Origin: Mediterraneibacter hominis
GTDB lineage: Bacteria > Bacillota > Clostridia > Lachnospirales > Lachnospiraceae
Reading direction: 5' to 3'
Length of the DNA stretch: 64,000 nucleotides
NCBI RefSeq assembly: GCF_014287475.1
Contig: NZ_JACOPF010000001.1
Location: 62,001-126,000 of the forward strand
A model generated the notes under the pieces. The model searched no databases. It was not told where the DNA came from and saw only the letters and a program-made list of their open reading frames with translations. The position numbers and the translations under genes are program-made. Position 1 is the stretch's first letter. Each line of letters begins with the position of its first letter. This document shows, piece by piece, positions 26,035 through 35,002 of this stretch.

Positions 26035-26625
26035 ATGCCTGCGGAAGTGTTATCCTATTTCCTGAAAAACAGCAACCAGAAATTGCGTCTGAAATTTCAG
26101 ATTGTACTTCAGTGTGCTCCTTTTCTAAAGGGATTGAAAATTTCTTGCGTGATTTCTGTAGAAGATGCGCTCTATGATGGATTGGAGGAAATATTCCAGG
26201 AGATGGATATTTCGTATCGGAAACTATGCAGCATGGACGGAAAATGCCTTGTACTTTTTTACCGTTCTAAGGAGCTGGAAGCATATATGATGCGTCCAGA
26301 TATAAAATTGCTGTTGGAAGAATACGGATATCAAAACCAGAATATGGAAGATTTCCTGTTAAGATTGTCCGAAAGAGTATGCACATTTTCCGAGAATGGA
26401 ATGGGATTTCCACATGAAATAGGAATATTTTTGGGTTATCCGGTAGAAGATGTCAGAGGTTTTATTGAAAATGAAGGACAGAAATATCTGATGATTGGCT
26501 ATTGGAAGGTATATAAGAACCTGGCACGGGCAAAAATGATTTTCAATGAATATGACCGTGCAAAGAACTGTGCGGTAAATGAATTTCTGACCGGAAAGAG
26601 CATCCGGGAAATTGCTCAGTATTAG
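26035..26625 (+). CDS. DUF3793 family protein
   Basis: The 196-residue cytoplasmic protein matches the DUF3793 family by its C-terminal signature FPHEIGIFLGYPVEDVRGF and GYWKVYKN. Its biochemical function is not established. It has a GGGGAGGG ribosome site, follows a Fur-type promoter, and is 20 nt upstream of a flavodoxin gene. DUF3793 genes commonly sit next to flavodoxin or iron-transport genes, so a role in iron-limited metabolism is a reasonable inference. Confidence 0.87.
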   Translation: MPAEVLSYFLKNSNQKLRLKFQIVLQCAPFLKGLKISCVISVEDALYDGLEEIFQEMDISYRKLCSMDGKCLVLFYRSKELEAYMMRPDIKLLLEEYGYQNQNMEDFLLRLSERVCTFSENGMGFPHEIGIFLGYPVEDVRGFIENEGQKYLMIGYWKVYKNLARAKMIFNEYDRAKNCAVNEFLTGKSIREIAQY

Positions 26626-26645
26626 AATAACGGAGGTATTATAAC

Positions 26646-27071
26646 ATGAGCGTATCAGTAGTATATTGGAGTGGAACAGGCAATACACAGACAATGGCTG
26701 AGGCGGTGGCTAAGGGGATTGAAGAAGCAGGCGGACAGGCAAATCTTATAGAAGTGGGAACTGCGGATGCCACTGCCATTGCACAGGAGAACGCATTTGC
26801 CCTGGGCTGCCCGTCAATGGGGGCAGAACAGTTGGAAGAAAGTGAAATGGAACCATTTGTTGAAGCTTTGGAGCCATTGGTATCCGGAAAAACAATTCTG
26901 CTGTTTGGCTCCTATGGATGGGGAGACGGAGAATGGATGCGAGACTGGGCTTCCAGAATGAAAAATGCAGGAGCAGTTCTTGTAAGGGGAGAAGGCATTA
27001 TCGCGAATGAGGCGCCAGATGATGAGGCACTGGCAGAGTGTGAGAATGCTGGCAAAGAATTGGTGAAATAA
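26646..27071 (+). CDS. Flavodoxin
   Basis: The 141-residue protein is a short-chain flavodoxin, an FMN electron carrier that replaces ferredoxin when iron is scarce. The phosphate-binding loop is WSGTGNTQTMAEAV (residues 9-22), and the two FMN-flanking loops appear as LGCPSMGAEQLEE and FGSYGWGDGEWM. Length fits the short-chain class. The Fur-like site upstream supports induction under iron limitation. It follows DUF3793 by 20 nt. Confidence 0.95.
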   Translation: MSVSVVYWSGTGNTQTMAEAVAKGIEEAGGQANLIEVGTADATAIAQENAFALGCPSMGAEQLEESEMEPFVEALEPLVSGKTILLFGSYGWGDGEWMRDWASRMKNAGAVLVRGEGIIANEAPDDEALAECENAGKELVK

Positions 27072-27097
27072 TACAAAGAGAAAACGAAAATTCATCA

Positions 27098-27127
27098 TTG
27101 ACAAAATCTTTCCCCTTCGCATATGAT
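27098..27127 (+). promoter_or_regulatory. Promoter of ZIP transporter gene
   Basis: A consensus TTGACA (27098-27103), 18-bp spacer and TATGAT (27122-27127) precede the ZIP gene. An ATATGATAAGATATCGATAAAAT stretch overlapping it is dyad-like but not a convincing metal-regulator box. Confidence 0.68.
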
Positions 27128-27177
27128 AAGATATCGATAAAATTTTTCAACAGATGAATAAAGGGGAGAGAAGGAAT

Positions 27178-27960
27178 ATGAATATAAATACTCTGACTGG
27201 GATTTTAATACCGTTTGCCGGGACCACTCTTGGCGCGGCAATGGTATTTTTTATGAGAAAAGAAATGAATGAGATGCTGCAAAAACTCTTGCTGGGATTT
27301 GCATCAGGGGTTATGATTGCAGCATCTGTATGGTCTCTTCTGATTCCATCGATAGAGATGGCAGAACAAGAGGGAGGGATTGCCTGGGTACCGGCGGCAG
27401 GAGGCTTTCTTTTAGGAATGGGATTTTTGCTGGTGTTGGATACACTTACTCCACATCTTCATTTTACAGATGAAAAACCAGAGGGCGTTCCGGCCCATTT
27501 AAAAAAAACAACGATGCTTGTCCTGGCAGTGACTCTGCATAATATACCGGAGGGAATGGCAGTAGGCGTTACTTTTGCAGGGGTTTTGACAGAAAATAGC
27601 GTGATGACGATGGCAGGAGCATTTGCATTGTCTGTCGGGATCGCTATCCAAAATTTCCCGGAAGGGGCGATTATCTCTATGCCATTAAAAAGCCAAGGAA
27701 TTTCTAAAAGAAGAGCCTTTATATATGGGGCGCTTTCAGGAATTGTAGAGCCAATAGCAGCAGGGATTACCATTCTCTTGACAGGTCTGGTTGTGCCGCT
27801 TCTGCCATACTTACTTTCCTTTGCGGCAGGGGCCATGATCTATGTCGTTGTGGAAGAATTAATTCCGGAGGCGCAGACAGGCAAACATTCGAATATTAGT
27901 ACAATCGGAGTGGCTCTTGGCTTTGCGCTGATGATGGTATTAGATGTGGCTCTTGGTTAG
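27178..27960 (+). CDS. ZIP-family divalent metal transporter
   Basis: The 260-residue membrane protein is a ZIP transporter, expected to import zinc, iron or another divalent metal. The transmembrane metal-site motifs HNIPEGMAVG and IQNFPEGAII are intact. About eight hydrophobic segments are visible, with a short cytoplasmic loop containing HLHFTDEK. The ATG at 27178 with AGAAGG is chosen over 27154. Its own promoter lies downstream of the flavodoxin gene, although read-through from the Fur-type promoter is possible. Confidence 0.93.
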   Translation: MNINTLTGILIPFAGTTLGAAMVFFMRKEMNEMLQKLLLGFASGVMIAASVWSLLIPSIEMAEQEGGIAWVPAAGGFLLGMGFLLVLDTLTPHLHFTDEKPEGVPAHLKKTTMLVLAVTLHNIPEGMAVGVTFAGVLTENSVMTMAGAFALSVGIAIQNFPEGAIISMPLKSQGISKRRAFIYGALSGIVEPIAAGITILLTGLVVPLLPYLLSFAAGAMIYVVVEELIPEAQTGKHSNISTIGVALGFALMMVLDVALG

Positions 27961-27991
27961 TATAAGAAAACATGTACTGAACAAAAAGGAT

Positions 27992-28031
27992 AAAATGAGT
28001 CTGACAGTGAAAACGGTTAGACTCATTTTTT
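27992..28031 (+). terminator. Terminator after ZIP gene
   Basis: AAAATGAGTCT (27992-28002) pairs perfectly with AGACTCATTTT (28019-28029), followed by more T residues. Confidence 0.88.
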
Positions 28032-28149
28032 GTGGACATTTGGAAAGTGATTTGCCAGGCAAAAACGTACAGCGACAAAAAATACTTGCAATCCTTTTGA
28101 CAGAGTGCTATTCTTTACTATGGTGTGTTAAAGCACAAAAGAATAAACT

Positions 28150-28222
28150 CAGGAGAGTCTCTTAAAAAGAGCGCCGAAGGTGTACGCAGTCTGAACAGAC
28201 TGTTAATCTCTCAGGCAAAAGG
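28150..28222 (+). promoter_or_regulatory. Glycine riboswitch (single aptamer)
   Basis: The segment contains the glycine-aptamer signatures GAGAGTCTC, GCGCCGAAGG, AGTCTGAACAGACTGTTAAT and CTCTCAGGCAAAAGGAT in the right order. Only one aptamer is evident. It ends about 16 nt before the start of an alanine/glycine symporter, so it may act on translation or on transcription through the RBS region. The neighbouring transporter matches its ligand. A TTGACA at 28097 is a possible -35, but no good -10 follows it. Confidence 0.92.
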
Positions 28223-28238
28223 ATGGAGGAAGAAAGAA

Positions 28239-29648
28239 ATGTTTGCACAAATTGACGCAGTAATCACGTGGATTGACGACAGAATATGGGGGTTGCCGTT
28301 AATCATTCTAATTCTGACAACAGGATTCTATCTTACAGTTCGATTAGGGCTTCTGCAGATCAGACATCTTAAAAAGGCCCTGAAATTCATGGTAAAAAAT
28401 GAAGAAGACGGACATGGAGAAGTGACCAGTTTTGGAGCGCTTTGTACAGCATTGTCCGCAACGATCGGAACCGGAAATATTACAGGAGTTGCAACTGCGA
28501 TTGCAGCGGGAGGGCCGGGAGCGCTGTTCTGGATGGTCGTGGCAGCATTTTTCGGAATGGCGACGAAATATGCGGAAGGGCTTTTGGCGATTAAATACAG
28601 GACGATTGACAAAGACGGTCATGTACTTGGCGGCCCGTTTTATTATATTGAAAATGGTATGGGGAAAAAGTGGAAGTGGCTTGCCATGATTTTTGCTTTT
28701 TTTGGCGCCGGTGTAGGTCTTTTTGGAATTGGTACTTTTACACAGGTCAACAGTATTGCATCTGCTGTAAAGGACTTTTTTGACCCACAGACGGTTTATG
28801 CGATCGAGTTGTTCGGAAAGGAATATTCCTGGGCGACTGTAATTACCTGTATCATACTCACAGTATGTGTGGGCTTAGTCGTAATCGGTGGAATTAAGAG
28901 AATTGCAAAAGTATCAGAGATAGTGGTTCCGTTTATGGCAGTACTCTATGTAGTTCTGGCGCTATTGATCATTATTACAAATATTTCACTTGTGCCGGGA
29001 GCAATTGTGTCTATTGTAAAATCTGCATTTACAGGAAGTGCGCTGGCAGGTGGGGCAATGGGAAGTATGATTGTAGCAATGCAGAAGGGAATTGCCAGAG
29101 GTATTTTTTCTAATGAATCTGGTCTTGGAAGCGCTCCGATTGCGGCGGCAGCGGCTATGACAAAAGAGCCGGCGCGCCAGGGGCTGGTTTCTATGACAGG
29201 AACATTTATTGATACGATTATCATCTGTACAATGACAGGACTTTCCATTGTAATTGCCGGTACCTGGATGAACCCAGAGTTAGAAGGAGTGGCGATTACA
29301 ATGGCGGCATTTGAAAAAGGACTGCCGTTCCCGCCTGCAGTTGCCTCCTTCTGCCTGATGCTGTGCCTTGTATTTTTTGCATTTACTACAATTTTAGGGT
29401 GGAACTATTATGGGGAACGCTGTATTGAGTATATGTTTAATAGAAATAAAAAAGCAGTCAAGACGTACCGCTGGTTGTATATTCTTGCAGTATTTATCGG
29501 ACCATATATGACAGTGGCGGCTGTCTGGAATATCGCGGATATTTTCAATGCACTGATGGCATTCCCGAACTTAATTGCTCTGCTTGCGTTAAGCGGTGTT
29601 GTAGTGAAAGAATCGAGAGATTATTTTTCTAGATTAAAGGAAAAATAA
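28239..29648 (+). CDS. Sodium:alanine/glycine symporter (AGCS family)
   Basis: The 469-residue membrane protein is a sodium-coupled alanine/glycine symporter of the AGCS family. Family segments visible include GTGNITGVATAIAAGGPGALFWM, here read over residues about 75-97, and the SNESGLGSAPIAAAAA segment further on. About eleven hydrophobic helices are present. The ATG at 28239 follows GGAGGAAGAAAG, and the longer in-frame reading from 28125 runs through the riboswitch. Control by a glycine riboswitch supports glycine as a main substrate. Confidence 0.94.
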   Translation: MFAQIDAVITWIDDRIWGLPLIILILTTGFYLTVRLGLLQIRHLKKALKFMVKNEEDGHGEVTSFGALCTALSATIGTGNITGVATAIAAGGPGALFWMVVAAFFGMATKYAEGLLAIKYRTIDKDGHVLGGPFYYIENGMGKKWKWLAMIFAFFGAGVGLFGIGTFTQVNSIASAVKDFFDPQTVYAIELFGKEYSWATVITCIILTVCVGLVVIGGIKRIAKVSEIVVPFMAVLYVVLALLIIITNISLVPGAIVSIVKSAFTGSALAGGAMGSMIVAMQKGIARGIFSNESGLGSAPIAAAAAMTKEPARQGLVSMTGTFIDTIIICTMTGLSIVIAGTWMNPELEGVAITMAAFEKGLPFPPAVASFCLMLCLVFFAFTTILGWNYYGERCIEYMFNRNKKAVKTYRWLYILAVFIGPYMTVAAVWNIADIFNALMAFPNLIALLALSGVVVKESRDYFSRLKEK

Positions 29649-29676
29649 TAGAAAAGAAGTAACCGTAGAAAATTAC

Positions 29677-29705
29677 TTGACTTATTTTAACATACTACTT
29701 ATAAT
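29677..29705 (+). promoter_or_regulatory. Strong promoter of leuS T-box leader
   Basis: TTGACT (29677-29682), a 17-bp spacer and perfect TATAAT (29700-29705). Transcription should begin near 29712. Confidence 0.85.
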
Positions 29706-29711
29706 GAGAAA

Positions 29712-29999
29712 GAATATTGTAAAAACAGTGAAGAGGAATAGTAAGAGCGTACTGTTTTATCAGAGACCTGCCGGCAGGTGTGAGGCAGGAGACAGGCACT
29801 CCCAACTCACCTTGGAGTTCTCCTGCTGAATGCGATATGTAATTGGTATTGTCAATGGCGTATGAGAAATAGGCAGGGGCGGAGCTTCCCGTTACAGAAG
29901 AAATGAGTGCATTTATCATGGAACCTGTGATAAATGAATAAGAGTGGTACCACGGAAAAAAGCCTTTTCGTCTCTTAAGAGGGATGGAAGGCTTTTTAT
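29712..29999 (+). promoter_or_regulatory. T-box leader of leuS (Leu, specifier CUC)
   Basis: The ~290-nt leader has stem I features, including an AGTA motif and a probable specifier CTC (29806-29808) in a CCAACTCACC context. The T-box sequence is AGAGTGGTACCACGG (29941-29955). A terminator hairpin AAAAAGCC...GGCTTTTT follows (about 29956-29998). Uncharged tRNA-Leu with anticodon GAG should favour the antiterminator and leuS expression. The T-box reads CCACGG rather than the usual CCGCGG, leaving the NCCA-pairing UGGU bases intact. Confidence 0.9.
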
Positions 30000-30053
30000 A
30001 GTTTGAGTCAGAACAAAAAGCAAGTGGAAATCAAATTGGAGGTAGAAAGACAT

Positions 30054-32486
30054 ATGGCACAGAAAATAGTCTATAATCACAAGGCTGTTGAGAAAAAATG
30101 GCGTGAGAAATGGCAGGAAAATCCAGTCAATCCGAAAACAGATGAGAACGGAAATAAGAAAGAAAAATATTATTGTCTGGACATGTTTCCCTATCCGTCA
30201 GGAAACGGACTTCATGTAGGACATTGGAGAGGGTATGTGATTTCCGACGTGTGGAGCCGCTATAAGCTGCAGCAGGGATATTATATTGTACATCCAATGG
30301 GATGGGATGCGTTTGGGCTCCCGGCCGAAAACTATGCGATTAAAATGGGCGTGCATCCGGCGAAATCCACAGCGGACAATGTAAGCCATATCAAAGAGCA
30401 GATTAACCAGATTGCGGCGCTCTATGACTGGGATATGGAAGTCAATACGACAGATCCTGCATTTTATAAGTGGACACAGTGGATTTTTGTAAAAATGTTC
30501 AAGGAAGGGCTTGCTTATGAGAAAGAGTTCCCAATTAACTGGTGTCCTTCCTGCAAGACGGGCCTGGCAAACGAGGAGGTTGTCAACGGCAAATGTGAAC
30601 GGTGCGGTGCGGAAGTGACGAAGAAAAACCTGCGCCAGTGGATGCTTCGTATTACGAAATACGCAGAACGCCTCTTAAATGATCTGGACAAGCTGGACTG
30701 GCCGGAGAAGGTAAAGAAAATGCAGACGGACTGGATTGGAAAATCCTACGGTGCAGAGGTAGACTTTCCGATAGAAGGCAGAGAAGAAAAGATTACAGTA
30801 TACACTACAAGACCGGATACACTCTACGGTGCTACCTTTATGGTTCTTGCGCCGGAACATGAACTGGCAGCGTCTCTTGCTACGCCTGAGACGAAAGAAG
30901 CAGTGGATAAATATATTTATGATGCTTCCATGAAATCCAATGTAGACCGTATGCAGGATAAGGAAAAGACGGGAGTGTTTACAGGAAGCTATGCGATAAA
31001 TCCGCTAAACGGGGCAAAGACGCCAATCTGGCTCTCTGACTATGTACTTGCAGATTATGGAACAGGGGCGATTATGTGTGTTCCTGCACATGATGATCGT
31101 GACTTTGAATTTGCAAAGAAATTTGATATTCCTATTATCCAGGTTATCGCAAAGGACGGAAATGAAATTGAGAACATGACGGAGGCTTATACAGAGGCTT
31201 CAGGTACGATGATTCATTCCGGAGAGTGGAATGGCATGGAGTCTTCTGTGCTGAAAAAAGAAGCGCCTCACATAATTGAAGAAAAGGGGATCGGAAAGGC
31301 GACAGTGAACTATAAGCTGCGTGATTGGGTATTTTCACGCCAGCGCTACTGGGGAGAGCCGATTCCGATTGTACACTGCCCTGACTGTGGGGCGGTTCCG
31401 GTACCAGAGGAAGAGTTGCCGCTTCGCCTGCCGGATGTAGAATCTTATGAGCCGACAGGGACAGGGGAATCTCCGCTTGCCGGAATCGAGGAATGGGTCA
31501 ACTGTAAGTGCCCGGTGTGCGGCAAGCCTGCGAAAAGAGAGACGAATACCATGCCGCAGTGGGCAGGTTCCTCCTGGTATTTCCTGCGCTATGTGGACAA
31601 TCACAATGACAAAGAACTAGTTTCGAGAGAAAAGGCTGACGAAATGCTTCCGGTAGACATGTATATCGGCGGTGTAGAGCATGCCGTTCTTCACCTTCTG
31701 TACTCCAGATTCTATACGAAATTTTTGTGCGATATCGGTGTGATTGATTTTGACGAGCCGTTCCAGAAGCTGTTTAATCAAGGCATGATAACAGGCAAGA
31801 ATGGAATCAAGATGAGTAAGTCAAAGGGAAATGTAGTTTCCCCAGACGATCTGGTAAATGACTATGGGTGTGATTCCCTGCGTATGTATGAGTTGTTTGT
31901 AGGGCCGCCGGAACTGGATGCAGAGTGGGACGACAGAGGAATAGACGGGGTAAACCGTTTCCTAAAACGTCTCTGGAATCTGTTGATGGACAGCCTGGAG
32001 AATGATGTGCAGGCAACGAAAGAGATGATCAAGCAGCGTCACAGGATGGTGGCGGACATTACAGGCCGACTGGAGAATTTCAGCCTGAATACAGTTATTT
32101 CTGGATTTATGGAATACAACAACAAGTTTATAGAGATGGCGAAAAAAGAAGGCGGTATCGACAAAGAGACATTAGAGACGATCGCAGTGCTTCTTTCCCC
32201 GTTTGCGCCTCATTTTGCCGAGGAAATGTGGGAAAAGCTGGGACATAAGACAACGGTATTCAAAGCAGGGTGGCCTGCGTATGATGAATCTGCAATGAAG
32301 GATGATGAAATAGAAATTCCGGTGCAGATCAATGGAAAGACAAAAGCGGTTATTCTCATTTCGGCGGAGGCATCTAAGGAAGAGGCAATTGCAGCAGGAA
32401 GAGAGGCGGTAGCCGATAAACTGACAGGAAACGTAGTAAAAGAAATTTACGTTCCAAAGAAGATTGTGAATATTGTTATGAAGTAA
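30054..32486 (+). CDS. leuS: Leucyl-tRNA synthetase
   Basis: The 810-residue class I synthetase charges tRNA-Leu. The HIGH-type motif is HVGH (residues 54-57) and KMSKS is intact near residue 585. The CP1 editing domain follows the first half and contains a zinc-like CPSCKTGLANEEVVNGKCERC segment, given here only by its position near 175-195. The start is the ATG at 30054, with GGAGG 11 nt upstream, rather than a TTG at 30003 that lies in the terminator. Regulation is by the T-box leader. Confidence 0.96.
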   Translation: MAQKIVYNHKAVEKKWREKWQENPVNPKTDENGNKKEKYYCLDMFPYPSGNGLHVGHWRGYVISDVWSRYKLQQGYYIVHPMGWDAFGLPAENYAIKMGVHPAKSTADNVSHIKEQINQIAALYDWDMEVNTTDPAFYKWTQWIFVKMFKEGLAYEKEFPINWCPSCKTGLANEEVVNGKCERCGAEVTKKNLRQWMLRITKYAERLLNDLDKLDWPEKVKKMQTDWIGKSYGAEVDFPIEGREEKITVYTTRPDTLYGATFMVLAPEHELAASLATPETKEAVDKYIYDASMKSNVDRMQDKEKTGVFTGSYAINPLNGAKTPIWLSDYVLADYGTGAIMCVPAHDDRDFEFAKKFDIPIIQVIAKDGNEIENMTEAYTEASGTMIHSGEWNGMESSVLKKEAPHIIEEKGIGKATVNYKLRDWVFSRQRYWGEPIPIVHCPDCGAVPVPEEELPLRLPDVESYEPTGTGESPLAGIEEWVNCKCPVCGKPAKRETNTMPQWAGSSWYFLRYVDNHNDKELVSREKADEMLPVDMYIGGVEHAVLHLLYSRFYTKFLCDIGVIDFDEPFQKLFNQGMITGKNGIKMSKSKGNVVSPDDLVNDYGCDSLRMYELFVGPPELDAEWDDRGIDGVNRFLKRLWNLLMDSLENDVQATKEMIKQRHRMVADITGRLENFSLNTVISGFMEYNNKFIEMAKKEGGIDKETLETIAVLLSPFAPHFAEEMWEKLGHKTTVFKAGWPAYDESAMKDDEIEIPVQINGKTKAVILISAEASKEEAIAAGREAVADKLTGNVVKEIYVPKKIVNIVMK

Positions 32487-32658
32487 ATTTAGAGCAAAAG
32501 CTGAAAGAAAATGGAGTAAATATTTCAAGAAAGTATGAGAGAAATGACGCAGATAGTAGAGATATTGTCTGCGTTATTTTTATGACGAGTGGTGTAAATA
32601 ATCGTAAAGCGTGCTATTATGAGAAAGTAAATAAATTAAAATTGAGGTAAAGATAAAA

Positions 32659-33423
32659 ATGGTTACATTACATGGAAAAGCACCGTATAAGACCGTTTTA
32701 ATTCATGGCGGGCCTGGCGCAATAGGTTCTTTAAAAAACTGTGCAGAAGAATTAAGCAGACTGACCGAAAGAGGGATTGTTGAAGCATTGCAATCCCAGT
32801 ATTCCATAGCCGAATTGATCGAAGAATTATATTTACAGATTATAGAATATTGTCAAGAAAAACCGACGTTAATTGGTCACTCATGGGGTGCATGGTTAGC
32901 TGCTTTATTTGCTGGAAAATATCCAAAGATGTGTAAAAACATTATCTTAGTTGGCTGCCCGCCACTTGCAGATAAATATGTCAGAGAAATATCTTTACGA
33001 AGATCGCAAAATCTTTCGGACGAAGAAAGTAAAATCTTTCAGAGAATGACAGATAATGTGGCTACTGATGAAGATATGAAAAAGATACCCAGTATTTTAG
33101 AAAAATCAGATAATTATTACCTCGAAAGTAGTGAAAAACTCATAGCAGACAAAGCAGATAATGAAATGTATAACAGAATTTGGAATGAGGCTGCGAAACT
33201 GAGAACCAATGGAGAGTTATTGACAGCATTTAAAAATATGCAGAGCAACCTATTTTTAATACAAGGAGTTTGTGACCCTCACCCTATAGAAGGAGTAATG
33301 AAACCGTTAGAAGAAAACGGTATTCCATGCAAAACTTATATTTTAGAAAAGTGCGGTCATAGTCCATTCATGGAGAAATATGCAAAAGAAAAATTTTATG
33401 ATATTCTTCAAGATATTATATAA
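32659..33423 (+). CDS. Alpha/beta-hydrolase fold protein
   Basis: The 254-residue protein has the alpha/beta-hydrolase layout resembling proline iminopeptidase-type enzymes. The oxyanion segment is HGGPG (16-20), the nucleophile elbow is GHSWG (about 73-77), and a C-terminal catalytic His is likely in CGHSPFMEKYA. The substrate is unknown. Codon use is strongly AT-rich compared with leuS next door. It opens a block of five AT-rich small genes that may have been acquired together. Confidence 0.85.
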   Translation: MVTLHGKAPYKTVLIHGGPGAIGSLKNCAEELSRLTERGIVEALQSQYSIAELIEELYLQIIEYCQEKPTLIGHSWGAWLAALFAGKYPKMCKNIILVGCPPLADKYVREISLRRSQNLSDEESKIFQRMTDNVATDEDMKKIPSILEKSDNYYLESSEKLIADKADNEMYNRIWNEAAKLRTNGELLTAFKNMQSNLFLIQGVCDPHPIEGVMKPLEENGIPCKTYILEKCGHSPFMEKYAKEKFYDILQDII

Positions 33424-33480
33424 CTCTTAGTTTGTATAACGATTGATAGGATTAGAATTTGTATGGAGGTATTAGCATAG

Positions 33481-34020
33481 ATGAAAAGATATATTGCGTT
33501 TTTGCGCGGCATCAATATAAGCGGCAAAAACAAAGTGTCAATGGCAGAATTAAAGCAGGGCTTTGAAAGACTTGATTATACAGAGGTCAAAACCTATTTG
33601 AACAGCGGTAATGTAATTTTTTCAAGTGGTGAAACCGACATAATCAAGACTACAAGCCGGATTGAGGAAATGATTAAAAATCAGTTTAGTATAGATATTC
33701 CTGTCTTTGTCATATCAAAGGAAGAACTTGAAGATATTTTATATCATGCACCTGAATGGTGGGGAGATGAAAGTAAGAAGATTTATGACAATCTAATTTT
33801 TATTATGCCGCCTGCTACATTCAAAGATGTATATAATGAAATCGGAGAGCCTAAAGAGGGATTAGAAAGGATAGAGGAATACAAAAAAGCTGTATTCTGG
33901 TCTTTCAGTCGGAAAGATTATCAAAAAACAAATTGGTGGCCTAAAACGGCAAGCGCAAATATCAGTAGTAAATTGACGATAAGAACGGCGAATACAGTTA
34001 GAAAAATAGTTAGTATGTAA
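33481..34020 (+). CDS. DUF1697 domain protein
   Basis: The 179-residue protein matches DUF1697 by its N-terminal RYIAFLRGINISGKNKVSM segment, the TYLNSGNVIF strand and the C-terminal RTANTVRKI. The function of this family is not established. Like its neighbours it is AT-rich. It has TGGAGGTATTAGC upstream of the ATG. It is about 60 nt from the hydrolase gene and could share its transcript. Confidence 0.88.
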   Translation: MKRYIAFLRGINISGKNKVSMAELKQGFERLDYTEVKTYLNSGNVIFSSGETDIIKTTSRIEEMIKNQFSIDIPVFVISKEELEDILYHAPEWWGDESKKIYDNLIFIMPPATFKDVYNEIGEPKEGLERIEEYKKAVFWSFSRKDYQKTNWWPKTASANISSKLTIRTANTVRKIVSM

Positions 34021-34070
34021 TTGTTTTTCATATCCTGGTTTATAGAACTGAAAAAAATTGTGAGGAAAAA

Positions 34071-34319
34071 ATGGAAGATAAGAAGATATTATTTGATAAT
34101 ATTGACAAAATTCATACAACTGAAATGGGAGTTGATAGAATTAAAAGAAACCTAAAAATAGATACAGAAGATGTTGCAGAGTATTGTATCAATAAGATTT
34201 TAGATAAAAATTGCAATATATACAAACAAGGTAAAAATTGGTATTGTGAGGCAGAAAATATCAAAATTACTATCAATTCATATAGCTATACAATTATCAC
34301 AGCACATATTGTTAAGTAA
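34071..34319 (+). CDS. DUF3781 family protein
   Basis: The 82-residue protein matches the short DUF3781 family (TTEMGVDRIKRNL, NWYCEAENIKITINSYSYTIITAH). No function is known for the family. It has a GTGAGGAAAA ribosome site. It is very AT-rich, like the rest of the block, and is followed 55 nt later by another hydrolase gene. Confidence 0.82.
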   Translation: MEDKKILFDNIDKIHTTEMGVDRIKRNLKIDTEDVAEYCINKILDKNCNIYKQGKNWYCEAENIKITINSYSYTIITAHIVK

Positions 34320-34373
34320 ATCTAAGTTTGTATAGCGGATAATAAAGCGGATTTAAGCTATAGAGGTGATATT

Positions 34374-34973
34374 TTGAAAAAGGCAATTTTATATATACAC
34401 GGAAAAGATGGAAATGCTGACGAAGCAGAGCATTACAAAGTAATTTGCAGAGGATACGCTGTATTTGGTATGGACTATTGTTCTAAAACGCCGTGGAAAG
34501 CGAAAGAGGAGTTTCCTATTCTTTTTGATAAATTATGCGGAAAATGTGACTCGGTGATTCTTGCTGCAAATAGCATTGGCGCATTTTTGGCAATGAACGC
34601 TTTACAGAATAAGAATATAGAAAAAGCATTGTTCATATCTCCGATCGTAAATATGGAAAAACTGATTGGCGATATGATGGTATGGGCAAATATAACAGAG
34701 GCTGAACTTTGTGACAGAAAAGAAATACCGACACAATTTGGGGAAACGTTGTCTTGGGAGTATCTTTGCTATGTGAGGGAAAATCCCATTGATTGGAAGA
34801 TACCGACTAATATTTTGTTTGGAGCAAAAGATAATTTAATTTCTTATAGTACGATATCTACGTTTGCAGATAAAATTGGTGCAGCCCTTACTATAATGGA
34901 GAATGGAGAGCATTGGTTTCATACAAATGAGCAAATTGAGTTTTTAGATAACTGGATAAGACATAATATTTGA
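34374..34973 (+). CDS. Alpha/beta-hydrolase fold protein (second)
   Basis: The 199-residue protein is a compact hydrolase. IYIHGKDGNA is the oxyanion-loop region and AANSIGAFLAM is a nucleophile elbow. A C-terminal NGEHWFH probably supplies the catalytic His. It starts with TTG preceded by GAGGTGAT at a normal distance. It is not closely similar to the hydrolase at 32659, so this is not a simple duplication. Substrate unknown. Confidence 0.83.
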   Translation: MKKAILYIHGKDGNADEAEHYKVICRGYAVFGMDYCSKTPWKAKEEFPILFDKLCGKCDSVILAANSIGAFLAMNALQNKNIEKALFISPIVNMEKLIGDMMVWANITEAELCDRKEIPTQFGETLSWEYLCYVRENPIDWKIPTNILFGAKDNLISYSTISTFADKIGAALTIMENGEHWFHTNEQIEFLDNWIRHNI

Positions 34974-35002
34974 TAGATTGGAAGTTGAGGAGATGAAATA
35001 AA

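Noticed and set aside
28097..28121. Promoter for the glycine riboswitch unit
   Set aside because: TTGACA is present but no acceptable -10 lies at 16-18 bp; left unannotated.
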